A stretch of 64,000 nucleotides of DNA from Vibrio coralliilyticus ATCC BAA-450 (GTDB lineage: Bacteria > Pseudomonadota > Gammaproteobacteria > Enterobacterales > Vibrionaceae), in assembly GCF_000176135.1 (NCBI RefSeq), contig NZ_ACZN01000016.1, positions 62,001 to 126,000 of the forward strand, read 5' to 3'. The notes under the pieces were generated by a model. It worked only from the letters and a program-made list of their open reading frames with translations. It did no database searches and was not told where the DNA came from. Every line of letters starts with the position of its first letter. The stretch's first letter is position 1. The translations under genes were made by a program, and so were the position numbers. Shown in pieces: positions 1-9,062 of the stretch.

Positions 1-995
1 TTCGCGAGCTCAATGACGTATTGGTACGTTTCTTACCCATGGGGATGATGTTGGCGGCAAGCGTGTTTGAAATTCGTGCTAACGGGTTTGAAGTTTCTTG
101 GTGGGGCGGTGGACTACCTGATGGTTATCTATTGGATAAAGATGGCTCGATCAGCCGAAAACTGGTTTCCACGCACATGCCGCTTGGTGTTTTGAAATCT
201 CATGAGTTTGAATCGGATCTAGTGCACTTCAAAATGGAGCCAGACCAAAAAATCCTCTGCTACACCGATGGTGTGATAGAAGCTGAAAATGGGCTTGGAG
301 AGCAATTCGGTCAAGAGCGTTTGGAAGAGGCATTAACGTCTGGGAGAGCGATGATCCCAACGCTGTTTGAGTCGGTGAGAAAGTTTGCCAATCGTAATGT
401 GGGTGATGACTTGTCTATTTTGGCTATGGAGTTTCCGATTTCAAACAGCAACGATAAAGTGGTGCAGCAAAGCAGCTTTTATCTTAGCAAAACTCCGGCA
501 CAGTCAAAGATGCGTTTCCCAGCATCTGTGCTTAAGTCAGTGACGGTGATGAGTGAAGTCAGACAGTTTCTGACAGGTGTGATGACAGGGCCACATTTAG
601 ATTTGGTCTGTTCAGTGTTGTCTGAGCTGTTTGCTAACGCGATTGAGCATGGGTTATTGCATTTAGACTCGAAGATCAAGGAAGAGCCCGATGGCTTCTT
701 CACCTTCTATCAGCTGCGCGAAGAGAAGCTTAAAGAACTGTCTGAAGAGCTTTGGGTTACGTTATTTATCGATTATAAGCCAGAACAAAAACAGCTGGTC
801 TTAGAGCTGGAACATAATGGTGTTGGATTCGATTACAACAAGTTAAAGCAAAGTATTGATAAATCTTTGACGCATGGACGAGGGATCGTATTAGCTTCAG
901 AACTATGTGATTCACTGGACTATTCGAAACAAGGAAAATGTGTGACGGCGGTATACAGCCTAGATGCTAAACACCATTTCCCGAGCTCAGCTTAA
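1..995 (+). CDS. PP2C/SpoIIE phosphatase fused to HATPase domain (5' truncated by window)
   Basis: The reading frame is open from the left edge (codons from position 3), so the N-terminus, probably a receiver domain, lies outside. Visible first is the C-terminal half of a SpoIIE/RsbU-type PP2C phosphatase, with the metal-site motifs CYTDGVIEA and GDDLSIL. After about residue 170 comes a serine-kinase-type HATPase: N-box ELFANAIEH, an altered G1 box EHNGVGFD and G2 box HGRGIVLASEL. Such fusions dephosphorylate an anti-sigma antagonist and may also phosphorylate it, in RsbU/RsbW-like partner switching. It is followed by fapA about 125 bases downstream on the same strand. Domain calls are firm; the signalling partner is unknown. 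Confidence 0.85.
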   Translation, partial: RELNDVLVRFLPMGMMLAASVFEIRANGFEVSWWGGGLPDGYLLDKDGSISRKLVSTHMPLGVLKSHEFESDLVHFKMEPDQKILCYTDGVIEAENGLGEQFGQERLEEALTSGRAMIPTLFESVRKFANRNVGDDLSILAMEFPISNSNDKVVQQSSFYLSKTPAQSKMRFPASVLKSVTVMSEVRQFLTGVMTGPHLDLVCSVLSELFANAIEHGLLHLDSKIKEEPDGFFTFYQLREEKLKELSEELWVTLFIDYKPEQKQLVLELEHNGVGFDYNKLKQSIDKSLTHGRGIVLASELCDSLDYSKQGKCVTAVYSLDAKHHFPSSA

Positions 996-1119
996 TCATA
1001 TTTACAGTGTAAAAGCCCTTGAGAAGTGACCTAAGCCTTACTTTGTCACAAATTTAATACTGTATTTCACGAGGATTATATAAACTAAAGTTATAGGGAC
1101 TGGATGAAGTAGGCTGTAA

Positions 1120-2793
1120 ATGTGGGACAAGTTAGTCAGCTTATCTGATGATAATCAACAGGTTATTGCTAAATTGCGACCAGATATGAATATCGATGGT
1201 CGCTTTGACAGCAAAGGTGTTGAAGAAGCGATTGCGGGCATCGGTGCGACCGATTTTTGCGTATTGAATGATGAAATTACTCGATTCATTAACTGTGCAA
1301 AAGAAGGCAAAAGCGAAGCTTTGGTTGGCATTGCTATCGCGGAAATCAGAGATGCTGTGGTTGAAGTCGTTTTATCGGATCACGATATGTTAGCCAGTAT
1401 GGTAGTCACTGGTGCTTATCGCGGTTCGCCGCTTAAAGGGCCTCAGATTGTACACGCATTAGCCCAAGCTCACGTCACTAAAGGAATCAACAAATTAGCA
1501 CTGAAAAAAGTGTTAATGATGAGCCATCAACTCAAACCGGGTGAGACCTTTACCCAACCTGTCGCCAAAGGCAAAAACCCTGTTCAGGGACAAGATGCAA
1601 AGTTTATCCCACTGGTCAAAGACATCACTAAGCAAGTTCTGGCTCCTTCACAAGACGCAGATGGCAAAGTCGATATGTTGGATCTCGGTGAAACGGTCAC
1701 CGTAGAAGCGAAAGCTCGGTTGATGAAGCGCATCCCCGCGACTAAAGGGACACCTGGTATCACAGTGCAGGGGAAGCCTATTCCACCCAAGCCTGGCAAT
1801 GATGCGATGCTGAAAGAATCGAAGGGTTCAGAAATCTCATCTGAGGATCCCAATCTCCTTGTCGCTGCAGTTTCCGGTATGCCTATGATCAAAGAGCGTA
1901 CAGTCGAAGTGGAAGACGCGCTTTGCTTGCCTGCAATTGGTGTCGCTACCGGGCATGTAAAATTCAAAGGCAATGTAATCGTCACTGGAAACATTGAGTC
2001 CGATATGATGGTTCGTGCAACTGGAAACTTAACCGTTGGTGGTTTTATCGAATCGGCAGATGTACAGGCACAAGGCGACATAGATGTGGCTAAAGGTATC
2101 ATCGGTCATAACGTTTCTGAAGACCAAGCGAAAAGTTGTCATGTAAAAGCGGGTGGCTCTATTACAGCAAATTACGCGCAATTCTCAGAACTTCAGGCTG
2201 CTGAAAATATCAATCTTTCAGTCCACTGTATGAACAACGAAATTCGCTGTGGTAAAGATTTAACCGTCTCTGATGCCGCCGAGAAGCAGGGAACTTTAAG
2301 TGGTGGCCACGCAAAAGTAGGTGGGAAGGTGACGTGCGTTAACCTAGGTGTTGAAGGTGATACTGCAACTTACATCAATGCGTTTGCGCGTTATCAGAAC
2401 TTCAAAGAGCGCCAGCAAAAATACAAAGAGCAATATAAGCTTGCCCAAGAAGCGACTATGGATGTGGTTCGTCGGGAGCTGGAATTTAAGAAAACACCGA
2501 AAGCAGAACGCAGCGAAGAAGAAGCAGAAAACATTGAGAAACTTAAACTTGAATCCAATGCACGTCTAGAAAAAGTGAAAATGGCGCGAGACAAACATGA
2601 GTTAGAGTTTGAACAAGCGCTTGAAGACAACATCGTAGATGTGAAAAACAAAGTTTATACCCATGTTACGGTTCAATACGGTGAAGAAAAAGTTATCACC
2701 AAGCGAGTGCATGGTACGAGTACGTTTTCCTTTAACCAGTACGAAATTAAATGTGCTGCCGCTATGGATGAAGAGGCGCTTGAACAGGAGTAA
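1120..2793 (+). CDS. FapA/DUF342 family protein
   Basis: 557-aa cytosolic protein with no signal peptide or membrane segment. The N-terminal half precedes a glycine-rich right-handed beta-helix-like stretch (roughly residues 270-410, many VxGNI/VGG-type turns) and then a long charged coiled coil (about 430-510), the usual layout of the FapA/DUF342 family. The family is common in Vibrio and Shewanella next to signalling genes; its biochemical role is unclear (polymer-forming or scaffold-like). The ATG has a weak AGG ribosome site. It probably belongs with the preceding phosphatase/HATPase gene. A strong terminator follows 18 bases after the stop. Confidence 0.85.
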   Translation: MWDKLVSLSDDNQQVIAKLRPDMNIDGRFDSKGVEEAIAGIGATDFCVLNDEITRFINCAKEGKSEALVGIAIAEIRDAVVEVVLSDHDMLASMVVTGAYRGSPLKGPQIVHALAQAHVTKGINKLALKKVLMMSHQLKPGETFTQPVAKGKNPVQGQDAKFIPLVKDITKQVLAPSQDADGKVDMLDLGETVTVEAKARLMKRIPATKGTPGITVQGKPIPPKPGNDAMLKESKGSEISSEDPNLLVAAVSGMPMIKERTVEVEDALCLPAIGVATGHVKFKGNVIVTGNIESDMMVRATGNLTVGGFIESADVQAQGDIDVAKGIIGHNVSEDQAKSCHVKAGGSITANYAQFSELQAAENINLSVHCMNNEIRCGKDLTVSDAAEKQGTLSGGHAKVGGKVTCVNLGVEGDTATYINAFARYQNFKERQQKYKEQYKLAQEATMDVVRRELEFKKTPKAERSEEEAENIEKLKLESNARLEKVKMARDKHELEFEQALEDNIVDVKNKVYTHVTVQYGEEKVITKRVHGTSTFSFNQYEIKCAAAMDEEALEQE

Positions 2794-2811
2794 CTCAGGC
2801 GGATTTGATAG

Positions 2812-2842
2812 AAAAACAGCCAGCATTATGCTGGCTGTTTTT
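2812..2842. terminator. Bidirectional rho-independent terminator
   Basis: Perfect 14-bp stem (AAAAACAGCCAGCA, loop TTA, TGCTGGCTGTTTTT) between the convergent fapA and MFS genes. A and T runs on both sides let it act on both strands. The right arm overlaps the last bases of the MFS gene. Confidence 0.9.
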
Positions 2843-3992
2843 ATTTTCTGAGTGCAGCGAATAAGTTCTGGTTACGATGCTTGGTAGCGTAGGTTACTAG
2901 AGCGATGACTGCACAAGACATTAAGACCTTTCCAAGATCTTGTATTTGCCCAGCGATAGCCAGACCAATACCTATCTGTAGGTAGTAGATAAGCCCGAGA
3001 ATCGCGCCGCCGCTGCCTGCATGTTGCTTGTAATCTTTTAGTGCTGCGCTGATTACATTGGGAATCGCGATACCAAATGCCATTACGACCAACATCATTG
3101 CGAGAACAAAGTAGATACTGTTCAGAGTCAGATAGATACTTATGCTCCCTAAGCATAGCAATGAAAGGGCTAGGCCAATCAGAGTTGATGGCTGCGTATG
3201 CTTGTTTAGCAGGTATTTATTACAGTAGCTGCCAATCATTGTACCAATCCCTAAAGCGATGCCGCTGTAGCCAAATTGGGCAGAGCTATAGCCAAGCTTA
3301 GCAAAGGCGAATGCGCCCAGTTGGTAATAGGAAAACAGCGCGATATTGAAGACTGCAATCAAGATGGTGGAGTACCATATATGGCCATCTTTGAGCATCC
3401 TCCAGCCTAGCTGGTGGAGATTAAGTGGCGTCTTCGATTGCTGTGTTTCTGGTAACCTGAAGAGGTTGTAGAACAGTAGTAGGATCGCCATGCTAAACAG
3501 AGCAGAAAATACGTAGGTGTGTCCACCAGCTTGAGCAAGCTGTCCACCTATGGCCATTCCTATTACGGGACTGATCGCGATTCCCATACCCATCAGCCCA
3601 AACACTTTAGCCAGAGCTTCTCCGTCAAATACATCTCTCAATATCGTTTGAGTGACCACCGAGCCAACGGCAATGCCAAATGCGCTGGCAATTCGCGCAG
3701 CAATCAGATACTCAAACTGGTCGGTAAGCATTGCGACTAAAGCGGATAAGCCGTAAACCGCAATACCTGCTAGCATTGCTGGCCGTCGGCCCCATTTATC
3801 CGCAGCTACCCCCCAAAACACAACGCCTAGTGCAAATGCGATGAAATAGACAGATAACGTTTGCGAAGCTTGCGAATCCGTGACTGAAAAGGCCTCGGCG
3901 ATCGAGTGGAGTGCTGGGCTGTAAATCGTTTCCACGATCTGCGGAAACATGAGCATTACGAACATCAGCCTGAGTGAAGGCTTGTGCTTCAT
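2841..3992 (-). CDS. MFS transporter, Bcr/CflA-like drug efflux family
   Basis: 383 aa with about 12 hydrophobic segments and the MFS motif A after TM2 (GVAADKWGRRPAML), plus a proton-antiporter-type glycine/proline motif in TM5 (AISPVIGMAIGGQLA). Similar to the Bcr/CflA drug:H+ antiporter group of the inner membrane. The start has GAGG upstream. It is divergent from the AraC-type regulator 100 bases away, which probably controls it. The substrate cannot be read from sequence. Confidence 0.85.
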   Translation of the reverse strand: MKHKPSLRLMFVMLMFPQIVETIYSPALHSIAEAFSVTDSQASQTLSVYFIAFALGVVFWGVAADKWGRRPAMLAGIAVYGLSALVAMLTDQFEYLIAARIASAFGIAVGSVVTQTILRDVFDGEALAKVFGLMGMGIAISPVIGMAIGGQLAQAGGHTYVFSALFSMAILLLFYNLFRLPETQQSKTPLNLHQLGWRMLKDGHIWYSTILIAVFNIALFSYYQLGAFAFAKLGYSSAQFGYSGIALGIGTMIGSYCNKYLLNKHTQPSTLIGLALSLLCLGSISIYLTLNSIYFVLAMMLVVMAFGIAIPNVISAALKDYKQHAGSGGAILGLIYYLQIGIGLAIAGQIQDLGKVLMSCAVIALVTYATKHRNQNLFAALRK

Positions 3993-4094
3993 GATACGTC
4001 CTCAATAAATTTAACTTGAGACGCAGTATAAGGAGCACTACTATTTTTCTATTAACGATAATAATACAAAAAACATCAAAATAAGGACAATGGT

Positions 4095-4871
4095 GTGCTG
4101 ATCGATGAACATTCTGTGATAGATCCCGACAGTGTTAATTCTAAAGTGGTGGGCATTGCGGCTGATCTTGGCAGACACGACTCCGGCTTACACAAACACC
4201 AAAAAGGACAGTTGCTATATGCGCCAAAAGGCTGCATGAATTTCGCGTTGTCGGACTCTATTTGTATCCTTCCTCCCACGAAGGCAGTTTGGATTCCACC
4301 AAACACAATACATCGTGCTTTTATGACCAATGTTGTGGCATACCGCTCGTTGTATTTTGATTGTGACGCTTTCTCTTGCCCTGAAGCGATTACCATTATT
4401 GAAGTCAGTGAGTTACTGAAAGCACTGATTAACAAGATGGCTTTCTGGCCTATAGACAAACCTGAATCGGGAATGACCAACTACACCGCTCTGTTTTGGG
4501 AAGAGTTTAGTCAAAGCAAAACATACTCTTACGAGTTGCCACTGCCCACAGACCGGAGATTGAATGGGTTCCGTCGTCAAGTCTCGGATGAAGCCTTTCT
4601 CGCACCAGATTTGGTGACGTTAGCTAACTCTGCGGGAGCCAGTCCTAAAACCATTACTCGGATCTTCAAGGCCGAAACGGGTATGTCTTATCAGGAGTGG
4701 AAGCAGCAATGGCGAACCCTAAAAGCCATCGAGCTTCTGTGCCGTGAACGTCAGGTTAGTGATGTCGCGCACTTGCTAGAATTTTCTTCCGACAGCGCCT
4801 TTATCGCGTTTTTTAAGAAACAAATTGGGCAAACACCGCTGAACTTCATGAAATGTAACGCGTTTCCATAA
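4095..4871 (+). CDS. AraC family transcriptional regulator
   Basis: 258 aa. The N-terminal cupin-like sensor domain (GRHDSGLHKHQKGQLLYAP, about residues 25-90) is followed by a C-terminal pair of HTH motifs (about 165-255) ending in the AraC signature region SDSAFIAFFKKQIGQTPL. The start is GTG, chosen because AAGGA lies 7 bases upstream; no in-frame ATG is near. Cupin-AraC regulators of this size often control a divergent efflux gene, and the MFS gene at 2841-3992 is the obvious candidate target. Confidence 0.88.
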   Translation: MLIDEHSVIDPDSVNSKVVGIAADLGRHDSGLHKHQKGQLLYAPKGCMNFALSDSICILPPTKAVWIPPNTIHRAFMTNVVAYRSLYFDCDAFSCPEAITIIEVSELLKALINKMAFWPIDKPESGMTNYTALFWEEFSQSKTYSYELPLPTDRRLNGFRRQVSDEAFLAPDLVTLANSAGASPKTITRIFKAETGMSYQEWKQQWRTLKAIELLCRERQVSDVAHLLEFSSDSAFIAFFKKQIGQTPLNFMKCNAFP

Positions 4872-4974
4872 TGTTCAAAATATGTCTGAAATGTCCCAAT
4901 TATTTTCGTCTTTCGCCGTTTTATGTCGTCTAAGGTTAGGAACAGTACATTAAATGACCCTCAGGCGAGTAGCT

Positions 4975-6150
4975 ATGTTTACGACAAAACCGCAAAGAAA
5001 CGATATTTCAGACAAATTTATCAAGCACGACAGCAAGATACTTCAGCAGATATACGGGACTGATGATGTGTTGCCTTATTGGGTAGCGGATATGGACTTC
5101 CCTGTTGCTCACCCGATCACTCAAGCTTTGGCTCGGATCGTTGAACGTGAGAGATACGCTTATGAATTTGACTCAGAAAGTGTGTTTAAAGCCATTTCTG
5201 ACTGGAATAAGCAGCGCCATGGTTTGGATCTTAACCCAAGTTACTTTGTGCAAGTGCCAGGAATACTGAGCGCGATTGCATTGATGATCCGTGAGTGGTC
5301 TAACAAAGGCGATGGTGTGCTTATTCAGGTACCTGTCTATCACCAATTTAGAAGGCTGATTGAGTCTGCTGGACGCAAAGTGGTTGCTAACCCGCTTGCA
5401 TTAGAAGATGGCCAATATCAGCCGGATTTCGACGACTTTGAAGCTAAATTGAGAGAGGACAACGTCAAAATTGTTCTGCTCTGTAACCCTCATAATCCAG
5501 TCGGACGCGTTTGGACTCAGGATGAGTTAGCGAAGCTGGTGGCGATTGCGGCCAAGTACAATGTTATGGTGATCAGTGATGAGATTCATGCCGACATCGT
5601 TTTTGAAGGCCATCAATTCAACAGTATTCTCACCCAAAACTACGATAACGTTGTGTCGATCATTGGCTCGCCAGCAAAGAACTTCGGTCTGAACAGTATT
5701 GCTAATGGTTATCTTTATACAGAAGACCAAGCACTGCTCGAAGAGATTAAGTCCACGGTGGCCTCAATGGCATTGGATCACGGTAATACGTTGACCAATT
5801 ACGCCACCATTGCTGCATACATTCATGGTCAGGCTTGGTTTGAGGGGTTTCTCGCTTATACACAAAATACCATCGACTGGGTTGAGGCTTACATTGGGCA
5901 AAACCTACCACAAATAAAAATGTTTAAACCGCAAGGAACGAACCAGATCTGGCTCGACTTTTCTGGGCTCGATCTAGAGCCCGAAGCACTGAAAAGTCTG
6001 TTGTTCACACAAGCGAAAATGGGGCTGACACCTGGTGGATGGTTTGGGGAGAAGAATCCCAGCTTCTATCGAATGAACATTGCGTCGCCATTGGAACAGA
6101 TCGAGAAATCGTTCCACGCATTATCAGCGGCGATAAAAGAAGTGAGTTAG
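4975..6150 (+). CDS. MalY/PatB family PLP-dependent C-S lyase/aminotransferase
   Basis: 391 aa, fold type I. PLP lysine K235 lies in SPAKNFGL, and the family motifs LPYWVADMDF near the N-terminus and NPHNPVGRVW are present. MalY/PatB enzymes cleave cystathionine or cysteine to homocysteine/pyruvate/ammonia and can act as aminotransferases. An ATG 21 bases upstream (4954) is in frame, but the protein family begins near the second ATG. It stands alone on its strand after the AraC gene and ends in a short hairpin. True substrate not determined. Confidence 0.85.
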   Translation: MFTTKPQRNDISDKFIKHDSKILQQIYGTDDVLPYWVADMDFPVAHPITQALARIVERERYAYEFDSESVFKAISDWNKQRHGLDLNPSYFVQVPGILSAIALMIREWSNKGDGVLIQVPVYHQFRRLIESAGRKVVANPLALEDGQYQPDFDDFEAKLREDNVKIVLLCNPHNPVGRVWTQDELAKLVAIAAKYNVMVISDEIHADIVFEGHQFNSILTQNYDNVVSIIGSPAKNFGLNSIANGYLYTEDQALLEEIKSTVASMALDHGNTLTNYATIAAYIHGQAWFEGFLAYTQNTIDWVEAYIGQNLPQIKMFKPQGTNQIWLDFSGLDLEPEALKSLLFTQAKMGLTPGGWFGEKNPSFYRMNIASPLEQIEKSFHALSAAIKEVS

Positions 6151-6157
6151 CAAAGTA

Positions 6158-6178
6158 AGAGGAGGCATTGCCTCCTCT
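6158..6178. terminator. Short hairpin between convergent genes
   Basis: AGAGGAGGC-ATT-GCCTCCTCT gives a 9-bp perfect stem between the lyase and TetR stop codons. The following T tracts are short on both strands, so it may be a weak bidirectional terminator. Confidence 0.6.
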
Positions 6179-6180
6179 CA

Positions 6181-6765
6181 TTAGAAGGGGTAATGACCGA
6201 ACATATCGTCGATCAGTGATTCCAAAAGTTCAGGGTTGTTGTTGGCTTTCCCATAGGTTCTCAGACCTGCGATCTGGATCTGAACGTGACTGGCGAGTCG
6301 CTGAGTGTCTTTATCTGCACTTAATTCCCCCTGTTGCTGAGCTTGTTGCAGTACTAATTCAAACTGACGCTCCATTAATCTTAAAGAGTGTCTGGCCTCA
6401 TCCAGTAAATCTTGGTTAGCTTCGGTAAGCTCAGCAACGGATTTTGCCAGCATACACATGCCATCTGGTGCGCCTTTTTGCGATTGTAAAACAAGATGTT
6501 TAACGAAAGCCTTGAGTGCTGCTAGGGGAGAGTCGTTTTGGGACTTGAACTGCTCTAGTTTCGATATACCCATTTGGGTGTAATGACTTAACGCTTGTTT
6601 AAATAGTTCTTCTTTACTGCCGAATGCCGCGTAAATACTGCCCGGACGCATATCAATCACTTCCTGAAGGTGGCGCATTGATGTGGCATGGAAGCCTTTT
6701 TCCCAATATAAATGGGTGGCTTTATCGATGACTTGCTGACGGTCGAATTTGGCAGCATTCCCCAT
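6181..6765 (-). CDS. TetR family transcriptional regulator
   Basis: 194 aa. N-terminal TetR HTH (about residues 10-55, with FHATSMRHLQEVIDMRPGSI) and a C-terminal ligand domain resembling the AcuR/YxaF type. The promoter contains the palindrome TTGAAC-GATA-GTTCAA 18 bases upstream of the start codon, and two more copies lie before the divergent AhpD-like gene. The simplest reading is that it represses itself and the 7023-7571 gene, probably relieved by an electrophile or oxidant. The inducer is unknown. Confidence 0.88.
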   Translation of the reverse strand: MGNAAKFDRQQVIDKATHLYWEKGFHATSMRHLQEVIDMRPGSIYAAFGSKEELFKQALSHYTQMGISKLEQFKSQNDSPLAALKAFVKHLVLQSQKGAPDGMCMLAKSVAELTEANQDLLDEARHSLRLMERQFELVLQQAQQQGELSADKDTQRLASHVQIQIAGLRTYGKANNNPELLESLIDDMFGHYPF

Positions 6766-6782
6766 AATTGTTCTCTGGTTAT

Positions 6783-6800
6783 TTTGAACGATAGTTCAAA
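6783..6800. promoter_or_regulatory. TetR operator-like palindrome O1
   Basis: TTTGAAC-GATA-GTTCAAA, a perfect 7-bp dyad just upstream of the TetR start. It matches the two sites at 6905-6946 in the sense TTGAAC-N4-GTTCAA. Probably the autoregulatory operator. Confidence 0.75.
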
Positions 6801-6904
6801 TTATAGTTTTTTCCCTCGCAAGGGTAAAGTAATCAGGACAACTGTCGTCTTCCTATCCTGCTGCCTTCCAGTTAATCCACAGTTTAAATATGACTCTGTA
6901 ATTA

Positions 6905-6946
6905 TTTGAACGAGTGTTCAAAATTAAACTTGAACAGTCGTTCAAG
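6905..6946. promoter_or_regulatory. Tandem TetR operator-like palindromes O2 and O3
   Basis: Two perfect dyads with the same half site: TTGAAC-GAGT-GTTCAA (6906-6921) and TTGAAC-AGTC-GTTCAA (6930-6945). Their centres are 24 bp apart, near two helical turns, so dimers could sit side by side. They lie about 80-115 bases before the start of the AhpD-like gene. Confidence 0.78.
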
Positions 6947-7022
6947 TGATTCTATAGTAAACATCGAAATACGAGGAAGGGGTTCCTTCTCTGAATTAAC
7001 GTGAATATGGCAGGACATCATT

Positions 7023-7571
7023 ATGAGTGAATTCAAATTACACAGTGTGGAAAGTGCGCCAGAGGCTAGTAAAGCGATTCTAGAAGGTGCTCAGCAACGC
7101 ATGGGACGCATTCCTGGGCTTTATTCTGTTATGGCGGAATCGCCAGAACTGTTGCAGAGCTACACGCAGCTCCATCAATCTTTCACTAGTACCTCATTTG
7201 ATGAGGAAGAGCTGACCGTTGTGTGGCAGACCATTAACGTTGAGCATGAATGCCACTACTGTGTGCCGGCCCATACTGCCATTGCCCATTCAATGAAAGT
7301 TGATCCTGCATTAACTGAAGCGTTGCGAAATGGTCAAGCGATGCCTACAGAGAAGCTTCAGGCGCTCCATGACTTTACCTTGAGTGTGGTTCGAGGCCGA
7401 GGAAATGTATCTGAACAAGAACTATCGGCATTTTTTGCAGCTGGTTATGGTCAAAAGCATGTACTTGAAGTGATTCTTGGCTTGTCTCAAAAGGTCATTA
7501 GCAATTACGTTAATCGCATCGCTCAGACGCCAGTCGATGCCATGTTTGAAGCTTACGCCTGGAAAAAATAG
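7023..7571 (+). CDS. AhpD-like carboxymuconolactone decarboxylase family protein
   Basis: 182 aa. It carries the redox CxxC of AhpD-like proteins in ECHYCVPAHTAIAHS (about residues 77-91), where the cysteines and distal histidine form the peroxidatic/thiol-relay site. It belongs to the YciW/AhpD-like branch of the CMD family. Such proteins reduce peroxides or act on reactive carbonyls. It is divergent from a TetR gene with matching operators on both sides of the intergenic region, so expression is probably inducible by oxidant or electrophile. A haloacid dehalogenase gene follows on the same strand. Confidence 0.87.
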   Translation: MSEFKLHSVESAPEASKAILEGAQQRMGRIPGLYSVMAESPELLQSYTQLHQSFTSTSFDEEELTVVWQTINVEHECHYCVPAHTAIAHSMKVDPALTEALRNGQAMPTEKLQALHDFTLSVVRGRGNVSEQELSAFFAAGYGQKHVLEVILGLSQKVISNYVNRIAQTPVDAMFEAYAWKK

Positions 7572-7627
7572 TCGAGTTGCAGGGTGGCACAAATCAGATT
7601 ATTTGCCGCCAGTGACCTATAGTTATC

Positions 7628-7651
7628 AATGCTCACTAAGACGTGAGCATT
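7628..7651 (+). terminator. Intergenic hairpin before the dehalogenase gene
   Basis: AATGCTCAC-TAAGAC-GTGAGCATT, a perfect 9-bp stem. Only a weak T tract follows (TTGTTAT) and the ribosome site of the next gene begins 4 bases later. It could be a partial terminator or a processing/stability element between the AhpD-like and dehalogenase genes. Confidence 0.5.
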
Positions 7652-7668
7652 GTTATAAGGAGCGTGCA

Positions 7669-8325
7669 GTGAGTAAGACATTTGCCTTCGATGTGTATGG
7701 CACTTTGATTAATACCCATGGTTTGATCGCTTTGCTAGAAGACTGGATTGGAGATAAGGCATCAGCATTTAGCCAGACTTGGCGTGACAAACAGCTGGAA
7801 TACTCTTTTCGTCGCGGCTTGATGAAAACGTATCAACCGTTTTCAGTGTGTACTCAACACGCTTTAGATTACAGCTGTGATTACCACAACGTTGAGTTGT
7901 CTGATGAACAAAAAACACGACTGTTAGAAGGGTATCTGAGCCTGCCCGCTTTTGGAGATGTGGCCGAGGCACTTAAGCGCCTCAAGGCAGCGGGTCATCG
8001 ACTTTTTGCTTTCTCCAATGGCGAAACTCAAGCCGTCAATACACTGCTTGACCGAGCGGAATTGCATGCGTTTTTTGATGGTGTCATTAGCTGCGAAGAT
8101 ATCGAAACTTTTAAACCTAATCCAGATGTGTATCAGTATCTGATTGATTGTACGGGTGCTTTTAATGTCTGGCTGGTATCGAGTAATCCATTTGATATTC
8201 TCGGTGCAATGTCATCGGGCATCCAGTCTGTGTGGGTTAAGCGTAGCGAGGAAGCGTTGTTTGACCCTTGGGGCATTGAACCTACCCGTACCATTTCTAC
8301 ACTTGAACAACTCACTACGGATTAA
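7669..8325 (+). CDS. Haloacid dehalogenase, type II (HAD superfamily)
   Basis: 218 aa. HAD motif I FDVYGTLINT carries the nucleophilic aspartate; motif II is FSNGE and the type II haloacid dehalogenase SSNPFDILGAMSSGI stretch is present. The family hydrolyses L-2-haloacids, though many bacterial members act on other small acids. I chose the GTG at 7669 because TAAGGAG lies 7 bases upstream and the HAD domain starts at once; longer frames run into the preceding gene. It may be co-transcribed with the AhpD-like gene. Confidence 0.85.
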   Translation: MSKTFAFDVYGTLINTHGLIALLEDWIGDKASAFSQTWRDKQLEYSFRRGLMKTYQPFSVCTQHALDYSCDYHNVELSDEQKTRLLEGYLSLPAFGDVAEALKRLKAAGHRLFAFSNGETQAVNTLLDRAELHAFFDGVISCEDIETFKPNPDVYQYLIDCTGAFNVWLVSSNPFDILGAMSSGIQSVWVKRSEEALFDPWGIEPTRTISTLEQLTTD

Positions 8326-8471
8326 CATCGCAGGGTGCATGAGTCTCGCATGCACCTCCCGCTTCTCTTGTCGCTGTAAATACAATCTCGTTTGTAGTCT
8401 GCTGGTCAACCAATCTCTACACTGGCCATTACGACCGACAATGAAAAGTGCTGTAAAGCCGTTCAACAAAA

Positions 8472-8492
8472 CCACTCACAGGAAGTGAGTGG
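8472..8492 (-). terminator. Terminator of the HbpS/GlcG-like gene
   Basis: CCACTCAC-AGGAA-GTGAGTGG, an 8-bp perfect stem. Read on the minus strand it is followed by TTTTGTT, the normal terminator layout directly after the minus-strand gene. Confidence 0.8.
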
Positions 8493-8498
8493 CCAATG

Positions 8499-8981
8499 TT
8501 AAAGCGCTATTTTGCTGATCGCTTTTTTACCACACTCTTCTTCAATAAGAGGGTTAGGTGCGCCAGATAAGCCAATGGCACCAATGACGGTACCTTTGTA
8601 TGTAATGGGTAGCCCACCCGTTAGGATAAGAATATCGTCTTCCATTTTACCCAACTGGCTAAACCCTTTTGCTTCAACTGCGCCAGTTAACGCTGAAGTT
8701 GGCGCCTTAAGGGTGGCGGAAGTATAGGCTTTACGAAAGCTGGTGTGAACGGTGTTACTACCAGTGCCTTCGCCACGATAGAAATAGAGTAATCGACCTT
8801 GATCATTGACAACGGAAACCGAAATCGGGACGTTAACAGCATTGCACTCAGCGATGGCTTCTTTGGCAATTTGTTCTGCGACATTGGTGGGCAGGTAGAA
8901 TTTGCTTGGTATCTCCGCAGCGTGAACGGATGAGATTCCAAGAAGTAGGCTGGCAAGTGTCGTGGTGAACTTGTTTAACAT
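8499..8981 (-). CDS. Secreted HbpS/GlcG family (DUF336) protein
   Basis: 160 aa with an N-terminal signal peptide (about 21 residues, cleavage after VHA). The rest is one DUF336/GlcG domain including the typical NDQGRLLYFYR and GAIGLSGAPNPLIEEECGKKA motifs. HbpS of this family binds haem and senses redox stress outside the cytoplasm; GlcG-named members are of unknown role. The signal peptide suggests a periplasmic place. It is divergent from the Crp/Fnr-type regulator, and the two 5' regions overlap within about 80 bases, so that regulator is a likely controller. Confidence 0.85.
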   Translation of the reverse strand: MLNKFTTTLASLLLGISSVHAAEIPSKFYLPTNVAEQIAKEAIAECNAVNVPISVSVVNDQGRLLYFYRGEGTGSNTVHTSFRKAYTSATLKAPTSALTGAVEAKGFSQLGKMEDDILILTGGLPITYKGTVIGAIGLSGAPNPLIEEECGKKAISKIAL

Positions 8982-9062
8982 GGGCTCTCCTAGGTGTTAA
9001 TTCGTTGGAGAGGTATATATACCCATCGGTGTAAAGACGACTCTACAATTTGGATTGTGTTT

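Noticed and set aside
1584..2102. A 172-codon open frame on the minus strand inside fapA
   Set aside because: It is antisense to a well-supported plus-strand domain protein, has no ribosome site or family-like sequence; a codon-bias shadow.
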